A program made the translations under genes and the position numbers. Shown here piece by piece: positions 10,501 through 18,513 of a stretch of DNA of 64,000 nt. This DNA is from Citrobacter telavivensis. GTDB lineage: Bacteria; Pseudomonadota; Gammaproteobacteria; Enterobacterales; Enterobacteriaceae. Position 1 is the first letter of the stretch; every line of letters begins with the position of its first letter. A model generated the notes under the pieces. It was given only the letters and a program-made list of their open reading frames with translations. It did no database searches and had not been told where the DNA came from. The stretch is taken from NCBI GenBank assembly GCA_009363175.1, contig CP045204.1, positions 1 to 64,000 on the forward strand, in the 5' to 3' direction.

Positions 10501-12135
10501 GGCATCAAGCTCCTGATTGCTGTAGCGGGTAAAATCGCTCTCCGCCTGATGGCGAGTAGTGAGATCCGAAACAGTCTGCGCAAATACCGTCAGGGCGCGG
10601 AAACTTTCTTCAGCAAAGGCGGTGGCGTCAACTCTCTGGCCGTTGAACTGCATATCTCCGGCATCCTGTGACATGGCTGACAGGAGTCCAGCTTTGTAGG
10701 CGGGGTCTGCTTCAGCCTTGCGTACGAGCGTGGCAGGATCCAGTTCACTTTTCTTTAAGAGGGCATAATCCTGTGTAGCCTGTTGTTCCAGCCCTGTGAC
10801 GGAGGGCGGCGCCACGTCCGGTATGGCGGGTTGTGGCAGGGCGTCATTTGCTGGTGTCGGCGCGAGGCCTGTATTTTCTTCTTTTTCCATGGTGGTTTCC
10901 TGAACAGAGGGGAGTCCGACACCGGCGCGGATAAGCGCCTCACGTATCCCGGGAGAGTCACTGAAAGGCGTGGTCACGCCCATTGCGATAAGGTGAACGT
11001 TGATCTCCTGATGGAACGCCTCTCTGCCCCGGCTGACATCGAGATCGTTAAAATCAGTGAGCTTCTGGTCGAGTTCGGCAAGCGTAAAAACCGGCACGAG
11101 GATCTGGCCATTCGTCAGTTCCGCAGCCTTCGTGGCACTGAGAATGCCCTTGTTTTCCGGCTCACCTGTCTGCGGGTTCCGGAGGTGATGATCGTTATCC
11201 GCGCAGAAGATGAAACGACTGTCAGGCCAGACGGCACGGGCATTCCGGGCGACGGCAATCATGTTGCCGGCATCAATGGTCATCAGCACCGGCAGGCCGG
11301 TGGCTTCATGCACGGAGGCCGCTGTGGAATACCCTTCGGCAAACAGCAGTGGCTGGCCATTAACCGGTGTGCCGAAGGCAAACCAGTTACCGGTTTTCTC
11401 ACTGTCCTTCAGGATGCGGGCATCCTTGCCGCCGGTTTCAGGGATTCGCTGGTAGGATCTGATTTGCCCCTGCGCATTGCTGAACGGGACAACCAGTTCA
11501 CCTCTGGGGGTGATGCGCACCCCTTCTGCGGCCTGGACTCCCTTGCGGGTAAGGTAGGGACTCGCGGTGGCCTGCGGGAGACGGGAGACATAGCGTTCGG
11601 CATAGGCGGCCTGACGGTTATATTGCTGTTCCAGCTCACGGGTATTGTCCTCGCGGGTCTGCTGCGCTTGTGCGCGCAGATGAAGTCGGGCCAGGGGATC
11701 CATTTCATTTCCGCCCGAATATACCCACTGTGTAGGCTTCTCATCAGATGTGCGGTAATTTCGGTACCAGCCTGCCGGACGACCGTCAAGGAAGGCCTTG
11801 TAAACTCCGCTTTTAGCGCCCTTTTTGTCATCACGGGTCGGGACGCGTTGACGGGTACCGTCCATGACGGGAGGACCTTTCAGTACGAGACCTGCTTCTT
11901 CCAGTTTCTGTGCGAATTCTGTCACTGGATCGTCTGCGTTCATGGACAACGTATGTGGGCGGGGCAGCCAGCGTTCCAGTCGATCGAGTTCCACGCCGGG
12001 ACGGGCATACCACAGTTTATGTTCTTTATCCCAGACGATGGCCTGTTGTCCGTTTTCGAGTCTGGGATGGGCCTGTACTGCGGCGTCCTTTTCTTCAACA
12101 GGTACGGCAAGCCATGTTCTGTGATGGTTAATCAT
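7576..12135 (-). CDS. sogL: Sog-type plasmid DNA primase with internal repeats
   Basis: A 1,519-residue protein, longer than R64 SogL (about 1,255). The N-terminus (residues 8-55) looks like a DUF5710-type domain; residues about 110-380 hold the primase with TOPRIM signatures EGYSTAASVHEATG and FIFCADND, the acidic residues that bind magnesium. Residues about 456-688 hold three tandem 77-residue repeats and a fourth lies near 778-845. The C-terminal 500 residues carry coiled, Pro-rich linkers and a polyvalent-protein type domain (GNSFFIELQNRGGSHTYWGQ). Sog is made in the donor and transported to the recipient, where it primes the complementary strand. The ATG at 12135 is preferred over GTG 12141 because GGAG sits 7 bases upstream. 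R64 has an internal start giving SogS; I cannot locate one here with confidence. Confidence 0.85.
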   Translation of the reverse strand: MINHHRTWLAVPVEEKDAAVQAHPRLENGQQAIVWDKEHKLWYARPGVELDRLERWLPRPHTLSMNADDPVTEFAQKLEEAGLVLKGPPVMDGTRQRVPTRDDKKGAKSGVYKAFLDGRPAGWYRNYRTSDEKPTQWVYSGGNEMDPLARLHLRAQAQQTREDNTRELEQQYNRQAAYAERYVSRLPQATASPYLTRKGVQAAEGVRITPRGELVVPFSNAQGQIRSYQRIPETGGKDARILKDSEKTGNWFAFGTPVNGQPLLFAEGYSTAASVHEATGLPVLMTIDAGNMIAVARNARAVWPDSRFIFCADNDHHLRNPQTGEPENKGILSATKAAELTNGQILVPVFTLAELDQKLTDFNDLDVSRGREAFHQEINVHLIAMGVTTPFSDSPGIREALIRAGVGLPSVQETTMEKEENTGLAPTPANDALPQPAIPDVAPPSVTGLEQQATQDYALLKKSELDPATLVRKAEADPAYKAGLLSAMSQDAGDMQFNGQRVDATAFAEESFRALTVFAQTVSDLTTRHQAESDFTRYSNQELDAATLVQNAGADPAYREGLLSALAQDAGDLQLNGQRVDAAAFAENALRAMATEVQANAENTTRRQAEGDFARYSAGELDAATLVQNAGSDPAYREGLLSALAQDAGDLQFSNGQRVDATAFAETALRALTSEAQADAEHATQLPTTLQQEPAPAQTAVQGPLASEAQPQVPQPTAEIQAGTGQTEETAERSLPPDSAQPSAVSDNNAQPAAVATAGETDTASPALLTEQGQQAADDLARFIRSDLDATTLVQNAETDPAYRAGLLAMFEQTGRDLQAQGHDIDIATYAEKTLRDLTGEIRMDESVAASSPAASEPVMPGQESSTEQAVVSGLSREDPGDTPPASLRAPSVSDAADEQEVEVPQVMDDAVPVIDLSALSMTAGDTREPEPPFIDMSTFGKEKPEPTRPAAGEAQEQAGTPAAERTEATAETAAHAEEADGIVWGPRRPDVPQKEDLEKIIKALTWEELRDNSRLYRLDGEDAFRDLGNRLEMCNGAGQDDRKVLAALAVAAKFYGGVIELTGSPEFKEKAMRLIIEHDLDIRMKIPAQREQLEEMRKQLCTTQDAVVTHQPTPDLNRHTPESPPQTTADQATQEKTSGGPQPQVPLPPKPTAPGNTSPAATEQAAPVPPAPGEGPAPSTDANSIKVPDMPEEPAPAALSPGESVTAVLMNFGEAMYENKEQRGNSFFIELQNRGGSHTYWGQDLRKLVKDHKAGDVVTLTLNSRDTWVVDGEERERVKNNWSLTAASTGIAVAHDRPEQGQQLQSFPVDTFGKLTQHIRQAWPEYMADLKLPARLEERQFFLGEDRHPVAAPQGAAGITPAGQDVPDKLTPVMASMDSQSKQMDLLLVQSVGEHLQGVVRLNGTLYPALASPTADNRQLVINAITDQGPRFAGYGQAVNFEPDGVTPAAPQLMTFHLKGREEDAPLPARLYTPEKQDDALFQRLGFEQTWKQWDDARKPEGRQEKALHQEHSHSPGH
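9595..10770 (-). repeat. Tandem repeats inside the sog primase gene
   Basis: Four imperfect copies encode a unit of about 77 residues with the core ELDAATLVQNA..DPAYREGLL and GQRVDA.AFAE..LRAL. Copies 1-3 are contiguous (about 10770-10075) and copy 4 follows a Pro/Gln-rich spacer (about 9805-9595). Copies 2 and 3 are the closest pair, indicating recent expansion. The unit looks alpha-helical. Confidence 0.9.
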
Positions 12136-12325
12136 GGTCACACTCCGTAAAAATGGGCAGGGAAAGACAGGCCAGCGACGACAGAGAGAGTCTGTCCGGC
12201 GGAAGAGTCAGGGAGATACTCTGGGTCTCTGGGGCGGGGCCTGATCAGGGATTGTGGGAGGTAGTACGTACTGTTACATGTCCATTGGTCTGCGTATCTC
12301 TGGGGGGCTCATGACTAACCTCGGT

Positions 12326-12851
12326 TTATGTGCCTGGCGCCAGGAGGCGCTGGTAAATACGAAAATCACGTTTGTTGTAGCAGACGCACAACACGTCCAT
12401 GTCAGTGCCGGTTTCTGCCAGAAAGTCGATGATCGTGTTGACAGCAATCCTGGCCGCGCGCTCGTGCGGATAAAAGTAATGCCCGGTACTGATGCAGGGA
12501 AAGGCGATACGTTGTAGTGCATTTTTATGGGCAAGCATCAGGGCCTGGTAGTAGGCCTTTGCAAGCAACTTATCCTGATGACGGGCCCTCAGCCCGAACA
12601 GCCAGTGGGGGCCGACTGTATGAATCACATAACGGCAGGGGAGATGGCCCGCAGGGGTAAGAACGGCATCCCCCGTTCGGATACGACCGTGTTGCCTGAT
12701 ATATGTCCGGCAGGCTGTCAATAACACAGGGCCAGCGGCCCTGTGTATCGCCCCCCCCTACGCCCCCTCCACGATGAAGATGTGTGCTGGCGGCATTAAC
12801 AATCGCATCAACGTTGAAGCGGGTGATGTCACCCTGAGTGACGGTAAGCAT
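12326..12851 (-). pseudogene. Macro-domain protein (ADP-ribose hydrolase type), frameshifted in an eight-G run
   Basis: Reading from ATG 12851 gives LTVTQGDITRFNVDAIVNAA and then GGGVGGG, the start of a YmdB-like macro domain, but the frame diverges at the run of eight C at 12751-12758 (G on the coding strand). With one G fewer the protein continues as GAIHRAAGPVLLTACR and joins the second frame (GDAVLTPAGHLPCRYVIHTVGPHW) that ends at 12326, giving about 175 residues. The shift lies exactly in the ADP-ribose-binding glycine loop. This may be a mutation, a sequencing error or phase variation by slippage. Macro domains bind or remove ADP-ribose or O-acetyl-ADP-ribose. It lies 4 bases downstream of the small membrane protein gene in the operon. 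Confidence 0.8.
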
Positions 12852-12854
12852 CGT

Positions 12855-13301
12855 TTATTCCTTCGTATCGGGGGACGCCTGGGGGAGTGGCGGAAGTTTC
12901 CTGGCGGGGCGACCATCTTCCGTAAACGCATCCCGGACAATAAAACGGCAGGATTTGTTGCGAGTTAGCTCCGCATTGCAGGCTACATATTTATTCGCCA
13001 CCGCAAATTTATAAAACTGATCTGAATATGCCTCATACTGTGCGGCTATGCAGGCAAACCAGGGCGCCGTGTCGGGGACTTTTTCCTGCAAGGAGGTACG
13101 AGACGTAAGGTAGGCGCACGCATCTTTCGCAGAAAACATGGCCGCCCGTATCATCCTGTCATGGGCCGTGTACTCGCTGTTCCATGGGAGAATAAAGTTG
13201 TATTTATCAACCAGCGGTGAGGCCATGCAGACCAGAAAACCGAGAGCGAAACCAGAAATCAATACCAGACTGCAAGACAGTCGGCGCTTGAGGGGTTGCA
13301 T
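12855..13301 (-). CDS. Unknown membrane-anchored protein between traK and sog
   Basis: A 148-residue protein starting MQPLKRRLSCSLVLISGF, with one N-terminal hydrophobic segment (residues 10-28, signal anchor or signal peptide) and a mature part with five cysteines, of which several could form periplasmic disulphides. The start at 13301 follows GGAAGC. I do not recognise the family. It is not part of the R64 traK-sog junction as I know it, so with the macro-domain gene it forms an insertion into the core operon. Confidence 0.65.
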   Translation of the reverse strand: MQPLKRRLSCSLVLISGFALGFLVCMASPLVDKYNFILPWNSEYTAHDRMIRAAMFSAKDACAYLTSRTSLQEKVPDTAPWFACIAAQYEAYSDQFYKFAVANKYVACNAELTRNKSCRFIVRDAFTEDGRPARKLPPLPQASPDTKE

Positions 13302-13335
13302 AATGCTTCCTTTATCAGTCCGAACGGATGGGGAA

Positions 13336-13623
13336 TTACAGCCCTGTCCAGTCCCGTGGGGTTTCAGTGAAATGCCGGTACCACCAGGGGCGGCCCGAGG
13401 CGGTTTTACCGCGGAAGGTGCTGACAATGCGCCGGAGGATGGTTCGGACACCCCAGCCGAAAAAATTCAGCCCCATAAAAAACACCAGGATCCCGCTGCA
13501 GATGTAAAACGTGACCCATTCGGGCCAGCGGAACCAGGCGAGGTAAATCAGCAGAAAGGGCAGTGGAATGCCAGCCACGCTGACAGGCGGGGTGGCGTAG
13601 CGCCAGAATCCGTCTTTTTTCAT
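13336..13623 (-). CDS. traK: TraK, IcmT-like small membrane protein
   Basis: A 95-residue protein with two hydrophobic segments (about residues 20-34 and 36-56) and conserved aromatic N-terminus MKKDGFWRYATPPVSVAGIP. This matches IcmT, an 86-residue type IVB component; R64 TraK is the homologue. The ATG at 13623 overlaps the traJ stop (ATGA). Confidence 0.8.
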   Translation of the reverse strand: MKKDGFWRYATPPVSVAGIPLPFLLIYLAWFRWPEWVTFYICSGILVFFMGLNFFGWGVRTILRRIVSTFRGKTASGRPWWYRHFTETPRDWTGL

Positions 13624-14780
13624 GCGGTCAGTTCTCCGGCAGGCAGGTAACGCGCCGCTTCGTCACGAGCCACATCACCACAGTAATACAGCGCGCGAAC
13701 CTGGTCGACGATGCGGCGTTTTTCCATGAGCAAAACGCCATCGAGGTGGCTTGCCCACTGTTCGTGGGACAGGTCATGCAGTTTGCTGCGCAGGGCATCG
13801 TCAAACACAATGTACTCACGCAGGGCGCGCCGTTTTCCGTCGGTGGTGCGGACCAGTACCTGATTCACAATAAACCGCATGATACCCAGTACCGCCCAGG
13901 CCATCGCATCGCGGATCTGCGGGTGAAACAGCCCCAGCAGGCGGGGGATCGATTCACCGGGCGAGCGGGTATGCATGGTACCGATACAGAGGTGCCCGGT
14001 TTCACCTGCCTGTACGGCGGCTTCTGCGGTTTCGGTATCCCTGATTTCCCCGATCCCAATCAGCTCCGGATTACGGCGAACGGCAGAACGCAGTCCTTCG
14101 GCAAAGCTGGCCACATCGCGGCCTATCTGCGCCTGATGGGGTGGCAGCAGGTCATCCGTCCGGCCAAGGATGTATTCAACCGGATCTTCGTAGGTCACGA
14201 TTTTGCGATCCGGCTGCGTGTTCTGGCAGTAACGGTACAGTGCGGCCTGCAGGGTGGATTTACCGGAGCCGGTCTGGCCACAGATGAACCCGAGTCCGCT
14301 GTCCGGCAGCATGGCGGCGGCCAGATCCGGCTCAATTCCCATGCTGAGGAAATCGGGGATGGCGTGGGGGATCACCCGCAGTGAAACGGACAAGGCCCGG
14401 TCCTCGCGGGCGGAGGTGCCCTGGATTGAATGGGTGCGCAGGCGTACCCGCTCTCCGCGACCCAGACCGTAGCGACCGTGCATGTCACCGTCAATCTGAA
14501 TGGCGCGGTCAGCCGGTATGCCGCCCTGAACCCGGGGACGGATTTCCCGGCCCAGCAGATCGTCCAGCATATTGCCGAGCAGGGTATTAGGTAGCACGCT
14601 TTGAGAACAGCGTACGCGGCGGCCGTAGCGGCTGACCGAGACCGGCGATCCGCCTACCAGATCCACATCGCTGACGCTGTGTTTTGCGCACCAGGCGAAG
14701 AAGGTCCTGAACTCGTCAGCGCTGAACGCGCCGCTGAACGGGAAAAGCCCGAACTCATCGGGTAAGGCCAGTTGACTCAT
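13620..14780 (-). CDS. traJ: TraJ, DotB-like secretion ATPase
   Basis: A 386-residue VirB11/PilT-type hexameric ATPase. Visible motifs are the Walker A GQTGSGKSTLQAALYR near residue 165, the Asp box ending YEDPVEYIL, the Walker B region GIGEIRDTETAEAAVQAGETGH and the His box GTMHTRS. DotB/TraJ is a cytoplasmic motor that docks on the type IVB channel. The start at 14780 (MSQLALPDEF) follows AAAGGAG; the longer open frame to 14849 overlaps traI and is less likely. Confidence 0.9.
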   Translation of the reverse strand: MSQLALPDEFGLFPFSGAFSADEFRTFFAWCAKHSVSDVDLVGGSPVSVSRYGRRVRCSQSVLPNTLLGNMLDDLLGREIRPRVQGGIPADRAIQIDGDMHGRYGLGRGERVRLRTHSIQGTSAREDRALSVSLRVIPHAIPDFLSMGIEPDLAAAMLPDSGLGFICGQTGSGKSTLQAALYRYCQNTQPDRKIVTYEDPVEYILGRTDDLLPPHQAQIGRDVASFAEGLRSAVRRNPELIGIGEIRDTETAEAAVQAGETGHLCIGTMHTRSPGESIPRLLGLFHPQIRDAMAWAVLGIMRFIVNQVLVRTTDGKRRALREYIVFDDALRSKLHDLSHEQWASHLDGVLLMEKRRIVDQVRALYYCGDVARDEAARYLPAGELTA

Positions 14781-15600
14781 CGTGGGCTCCTTTGGGTTGT
14801 GTTGTGACGGAAGGACGCCACCGTGACTTCTGCAGTTCAAACGCGGCATGGGTTTTGAGACGGCGGACGCGGTCGCCGGTGATCATCTTCTGACCGGTGC
14901 CGGTGACGGTCTGCATCTGCTCCGCGACTTCAGGACGGGTGATCATGCCCTGGCGCCAGAGCAGGGCATACAGCATCATGCCCCGGTAATCGCGGGTAAG
15001 GCGGTTCATGTTGGCTTCCAGCGTCATGTCCGCATTTTCCCGCCCCTCCTTCCAGCCCTGGCGGAGGGCCGTTTCCCAGACGTCGCGCTGGGCGCTGTCC
15101 TCAGGCACCACCCGGCCTTCGGTTCCGGGTGTGGCCGTGGTGGCCAGCCCTTTCAGCAGCCAGTCCCGCCAGCCCGGTGGGTTACTGACAAAGCGCTCAG
15201 GACGAATGATGCTCCAGACCCGGGAAGAGGTGCGTATCTGGTCTGGCGTGATATGCGCCACATCCTGCGCCTCATCGACCACCGGTGGCAGCCAGCCTTC
15301 CGGGCTAATTAGCGGGCGAAAGTCAAACAGGGCGGTGAGGGTGGAGTCGCGCGCCATCAGCGCCTGAGTCAGCTCCCATGAGCGTTGTGCCTTACCACCC
15401 CGGAAGCCCAGTGTTTTGCCGGCTTCCGTCAGCATCTGCCAGCGTGTGTCGGAAATCCCGCCGTGATGCTTCTCCTGTGGATGCAGCCAGGTATTAAGAT
15501 CCGGCGGGGCCGCGGATAAGTCGGGCTGTGCGGGCGGAGGTGTTCCGGCGCATCCGGTCAGCAGGACGGCAGGGAGAATGACAGCGAGGAGGATCTTCAT
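14755..15600 (-). CDS. traI: TraI, DotC-like outer membrane lipoprotein
   Basis: A 281-residue lipoprotein: signal MKILLAVILPAVLLTGCAG has the lipobox LTGC at Cys17. The mature part contains the DotC family pattern (FRGGKAQRSWELTQALMARD, RPERFVSNPPGWRDWLLKGL). DotC with DotD targets DotH to the outer membrane; this gene and traH are adjacent, with an ATGA overlap. Confidence 0.88.
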   Translation of the reverse strand: MKILLAVILPAVLLTGCAGTPPPAQPDLSAAPPDLNTWLHPQEKHHGGISDTRWQMLTEAGKTLGFRGGKAQRSWELTQALMARDSTLTALFDFRPLISPEGWLPPVVDEAQDVAHITPDQIRTSSRVWSIIRPERFVSNPPGWRDWLLKGLATTATPGTEGRVVPEDSAQRDVWETALRQGWKEGRENADMTLEANMNRLTRDYRGMMLYALLWRQGMITRPEVAEQMQTVTGTGQKMITGDRVRRLKTHAAFELQKSRWRPSVTTQPKGAHDESTGLTR

Positions 15601-16064
15601 TTTCTTCCGGACTCCGGTTGCATAAAACTGACCTGCAGCAGGCCAGGGTACTGATGAAGCGTGGCGCGCCAGGCGGTCTGGGACTCAATCAGGCGCAGGA
15701 CATTAGTGAACGTCATGCCGCGCACATGCAGCGTGACGGGCAGCGGGAGCCGGACGCCGCTGTAGTTAAACGTCAGTCCGCGTACGCGGGCCAGCTCAGC
15801 CAGCAGTTCGATCGCATCGCCTTCCCAGTCGAAGGACAGCGCATCGCTGTTCGCGCGGATGAGTTGTGTGGCGGAGGGCTGCAGGGTGGTGGATGAATAA
15901 ATACCTTTATCCCACATCCGGTACTGCGCATGCCGGGTGACGGCAACATCGGATGCGGCACCGTAGCGGTCAGGGGCGGCGGATGCAGGAGCCGGACGAG
16001 AAAAGGACTGGCAGCCGGCGAGCAGAACGCCGGCCAGCATGACTGCAGGAATAAACTGTTTCAT
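15597..16064 (-). CDS. traH: TraH, DotD-like outer membrane lipoprotein
   Basis: A 155-residue lipoprotein with the lipobox LAGC at Cys18. The C-terminal half (IELLAELARVRGLTFNYSGV) is the secretin N-domain-like fold seen in DotD. It begins the core tra cluster traH-I-J-K. A gap of about 200 bases upstream (16065-16268) separates it from the next gene and probably holds a promoter. Confidence 0.85.
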   Translation of the reverse strand: MKQFIPAVMLAGVLLAGCQSFSRPAPASAAPDRYGAASDVAVTRHAQYRMWDKGIYSSTTLQPSATQLIRANSDALSFDWEGDAIELLAELARVRGLTFNYSGVRLPLPVTLHVRGMTFTNVLRLIESQTAWRATLHQYPGLLQVSFMQPESGRK

Positions 16065-16268
16065 CGGGAATTACCTTGCCGGGGCGGGGAGCCGGCAGAA
16101 CGTTGACGGGGAACTGTATCAGGCTGGTCTGTTCAGGTGACATGGCGGTATCCGCCTGTCACATCACTGTTTTTCTGCGCGTTGTGCGTTGTGGGTCAGG
16201 GTAACGGTTGTCATCACTGGGGGCGGTGACGATGAGCCAGGTCTATGGCTGGCGAACAGAAATGGCTT

Positions 16269-16526
16269 TCATTGCTCTTCTCCTGCATTACCCTGTACAA
16301 GCTCAAGTAATTCGAAATGCTCCGGACGCATACAGGTTATGTGTACCTGAACGCCGCAGCATTCACACGGATTGCTGATGAAGGTAAGACCATTACGACT
16401 TTTGTATCCCACACGAATTTTCCCTGTGGTCCCGGCAGGTAATGTTGCCAGGCTATTTCTGGTTTCGTGTATCAACTTCACGGTCGCGCCGTTCCAGTCG
16501 CACAGGCGTTTGGGTGGATTTTTCAT
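16269..16526 (-). CDS. Unknown 85-residue protein with a CxCC motif
   Basis: Soluble protein of 85 residues with the cluster CECCGVQVHITC near residues 54-65, which could bind zinc. It overlaps the stop of the 215-residue gene by 4 bases (ATGA), so the two are probably translated together. Family not recognised. No link to conjugation can be shown beyond position between traF and traH. Confidence 0.6.
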   Translation of the reverse strand: MKNPPKRLCDWNGATVKLIHETRNSLATLPAGTTGKIRVGYKSRNGLTFISNPCECCGVQVHITCMRPEHFELLELVQGNAGEEQ

Positions 16527-17170
16527 TCCGCCTCTCCAGAGTTCCTGTCCGTGTAATCGATTAACTCATGCTGATGTTCTGGCACGTTATCCGTGTCCGA
16601 AATGCTCTGCAGGTGACGCAGGGCGGCCTCCAGTGACGGGAACGACTGTGTTTCGGCACGGTGCATATAGCGGTCCGTGCCAATGCCGTACTGGCCGGTA
16701 TGGGTGTTGAACACGAAACTGCGTGAACAGTCTTGTGCCGGCACGTTGTAGATCATCATGGTTTTCTCACCACGGCTGTCTGCATGCAGGTACGGCATGA
16801 CAAATTCCACCATGCGGACAGTCTGCATGAGTTCTGCCTGCGTGCTGGTTTCAAAACAAATCGCGAACACGGCCTGGCGGGTCTCAAGATTGTGGTAGCC
16901 GGTTGTACGAAGCCCGGGTACGGTGCTTACCCATTTGTCCCGGTATGTCTGCAGTGCATGTGTGGGCTCGTAAGCACTGAAAATAGCATGCCAGTTGGGG
17001 GCGTCGCCCCAGCTGGCAATGAGGTGTTCATCACGTTCATTTTCCAGCGCTGCCAGCAGGTCTTCTGCTTCCTCGAGATTACGCTCTGCACGCTGTACGG
17101 AACGTTTACGGCGGGTGATCACCTTTTGCATTTCGGCGATACGCCGGAAGATATCATCAACCTGGTGCAT
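16523..17170 (-). CDS. Unknown coiled-coil protein
   Basis: A 215-residue soluble protein. Residues 1-50 form a strongly charged helix (EMQKVITRRKRSVQRAERNL), likely a coiled coil, followed by a mixed alpha/beta domain. The start at 17170 follows AGGAGTC. It stands where R64 carries traG, but I see no sequence reason to use that name. Family not recognised. Confidence 0.6.
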   Translation of the reverse strand: MHQVDDIFRRIAEMQKVITRRKRSVQRAERNLEEAEDLLAALENERDEHLIASWGDAPNWHAIFSAYEPTHALQTYRDKWVSTVPGLRTTGYHNLETRQAVFAICFETSTQAELMQTVRMVEFVMPYLHADSRGEKTMMIYNVPAQDCSRSFVFNTHTGQYGIGTDRYMHRAETQSFPSLEAALRHLQSISDTDNVPEHQHELIDYTDRNSGEAE

Positions 17171-17224
17171 GGCGACTCCTTACGTCAGGAAATAACGGGG
17201 CATGTCACTCATGCCCCGGATGCC

Positions 17225-18415
17225 TCAGAAAGTGAAGGACAGTTGTGCCACGGCACCGTAAGTACGATCGGTACCGGCAATGCCGGTCAGATCGAGATGA
17301 ACCACGTCGAACGGGGAGATGCCGATACCGGCCGTGAAGGCGCTGCCGTCAGAGGAGGCCATGTTCTGGCGGTAACCTGCGCGCAGCTGTGCCCAGCTCC
17401 AGGCATTGATTTCACCCCCGATGCTGGCGAACTGGCGTTTTTTGTCGTCAGTGAAGCCGCTGGCCTCGGTCAGATCCACGTCAACCGCGCCAGTGAAGAA
17501 GCCGTTGGTCCATGACGTACCGGCAGTGACCTGCGGACGTACTTTGAAAGTGGCTTTTTCTCCATTCACTTCCTTACTGTCGATGCTGCGCGGGATCAGG
17601 TTCTGCGCGACCAGGCCCACGTTCCAGTTCTCGGTCAGGTCAGCGGCCAGACCGAGGTCGGCGTTGAAGCCGTTTTTGGTGTTGCGGTACTGATCACCGT
17701 CAAAGTCGCTGCTGTCGTAGTCCTTCACGGCAACGTTGTAGTTGAAGAGGTCAACGCGCTGGTACTTCGGCGTGAAGCCAACGGACCAGGTGTGGCCTAA
17801 GGATTCAAACTCACGCGCCAGGGCGATACCGACGTCGGTGATGACCGCGGCACGGCCGTAGGCTTTTGAGGTGAGGTTGTCCTTGTCGGCCGTTGCGCCG
17901 GCAGCGACCTGGTCGAGGTAATCAAGGTCGTGCTGAGAGACTTTGCCGTCTACGGTCGCCGTTCCCCATGCTTTCACGAACAGGGCGGCCGGCAGGGTGT
18001 CGTTCGGCAGCGTGGCCACGGCAGAGACACCGGCCTGCGCATTCGCATGAGTATCTTTGAACTTGCTCAGCTGGCGTTTCAGCTCAGCGGCCTGTGCTGA
18101 GGAGTCACCGGTGTTCAGGCTGTCGTCGAAACGGTCCCATGCATCCTTAACGTCATCCGCACCGTCTTCCAGATGATCCGGGTCAGAGACCTGGGCACCG
18201 ACGGACGGCAGGATAAGGGCGAAGTCATCATTTGCCTTTGCTTTAGTCAGCAGGGCCGGGTTCGCCAGCGCGGCGGCGCTGTAATGGGATGAGGCTACCC
18301 CGGTACCGCCCATCGCATCGTTACGGGCTTCAAAATAACTGGTTGCTGCGGTCGCGTTAAATGCCATCAGTACGGCAGTGGCAATAAGGCTTTTTGCTGT
18401 CATCTTTTTATTCAT
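17225..18415 (-). CDS. traF: TraF-type outer membrane beta-barrel protein
   Basis: A 396-residue exported protein: signal peptide MNKKMTAKSLIATAVLMAFN ending near NATAATS, then a FadL-like or autotransporter-like barrel sequence (SYFEARNDAMGGTGVASSHY) with alternating strands and a C-terminal phenylalanine (VAQLSFTF), the outer-membrane insertion signal. This matches the TraF_2 family (named after plasmid TraF). The start at 18415 follows CAGGAAAT; an upstream extension to 18478 would spoil the signal peptide. It is unrelated to the F-plasmid thioredoxin-like TraF. Confidence 0.75.
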   Translation of the reverse strand: MNKKMTAKSLIATAVLMAFNATAATSYFEARNDAMGGTGVASSHYSAAALANPALLTKAKANDDFALILPSVGAQVSDPDHLEDGADDVKDAWDRFDDSLNTGDSSAQAAELKRQLSKFKDTHANAQAGVSAVATLPNDTLPAALFVKAWGTATVDGKVSQHDLDYLDQVAAGATADKDNLTSKAYGRAAVITDVGIALAREFESLGHTWSVGFTPKYQRVDLFNYNVAVKDYDSSDFDGDQYRNTKNGFNADLGLAADLTENWNVGLVAQNLIPRSIDSKEVNGEKATFKVRPQVTAGTSWTNGFFTGAVDVDLTEASGFTDDKKRQFASIGGEINAWSWAQLRAGYRQNMASSDGSAFTAGIGISPFDVVHLDLTGIAGTDRTYGAVAQLSFTF

Positions 18416-18513
18416 CTGGTTATTTCCTGTTTTCCAGTTTGTATCATTCAGGCAAAGCAATACCCGGTGCGTATGCATCAGATAAATTTTTCTGCCATGT
18501 GTGTTTCGTGAAT

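Noticed and set aside
9595..10770. Regular repeats that could suggest a CRISPR array
   Set aside because: Repeats are about 230 bases, lie in frame inside one gene and have no unique spacers.
10783..12150. Long plus-strand frame opposite the sog gene (about 455 codons)
   Set aside because: It is the antisense shadow of a GC-rich real gene with primase motifs; no ribosome site and no protein-like domain pattern.
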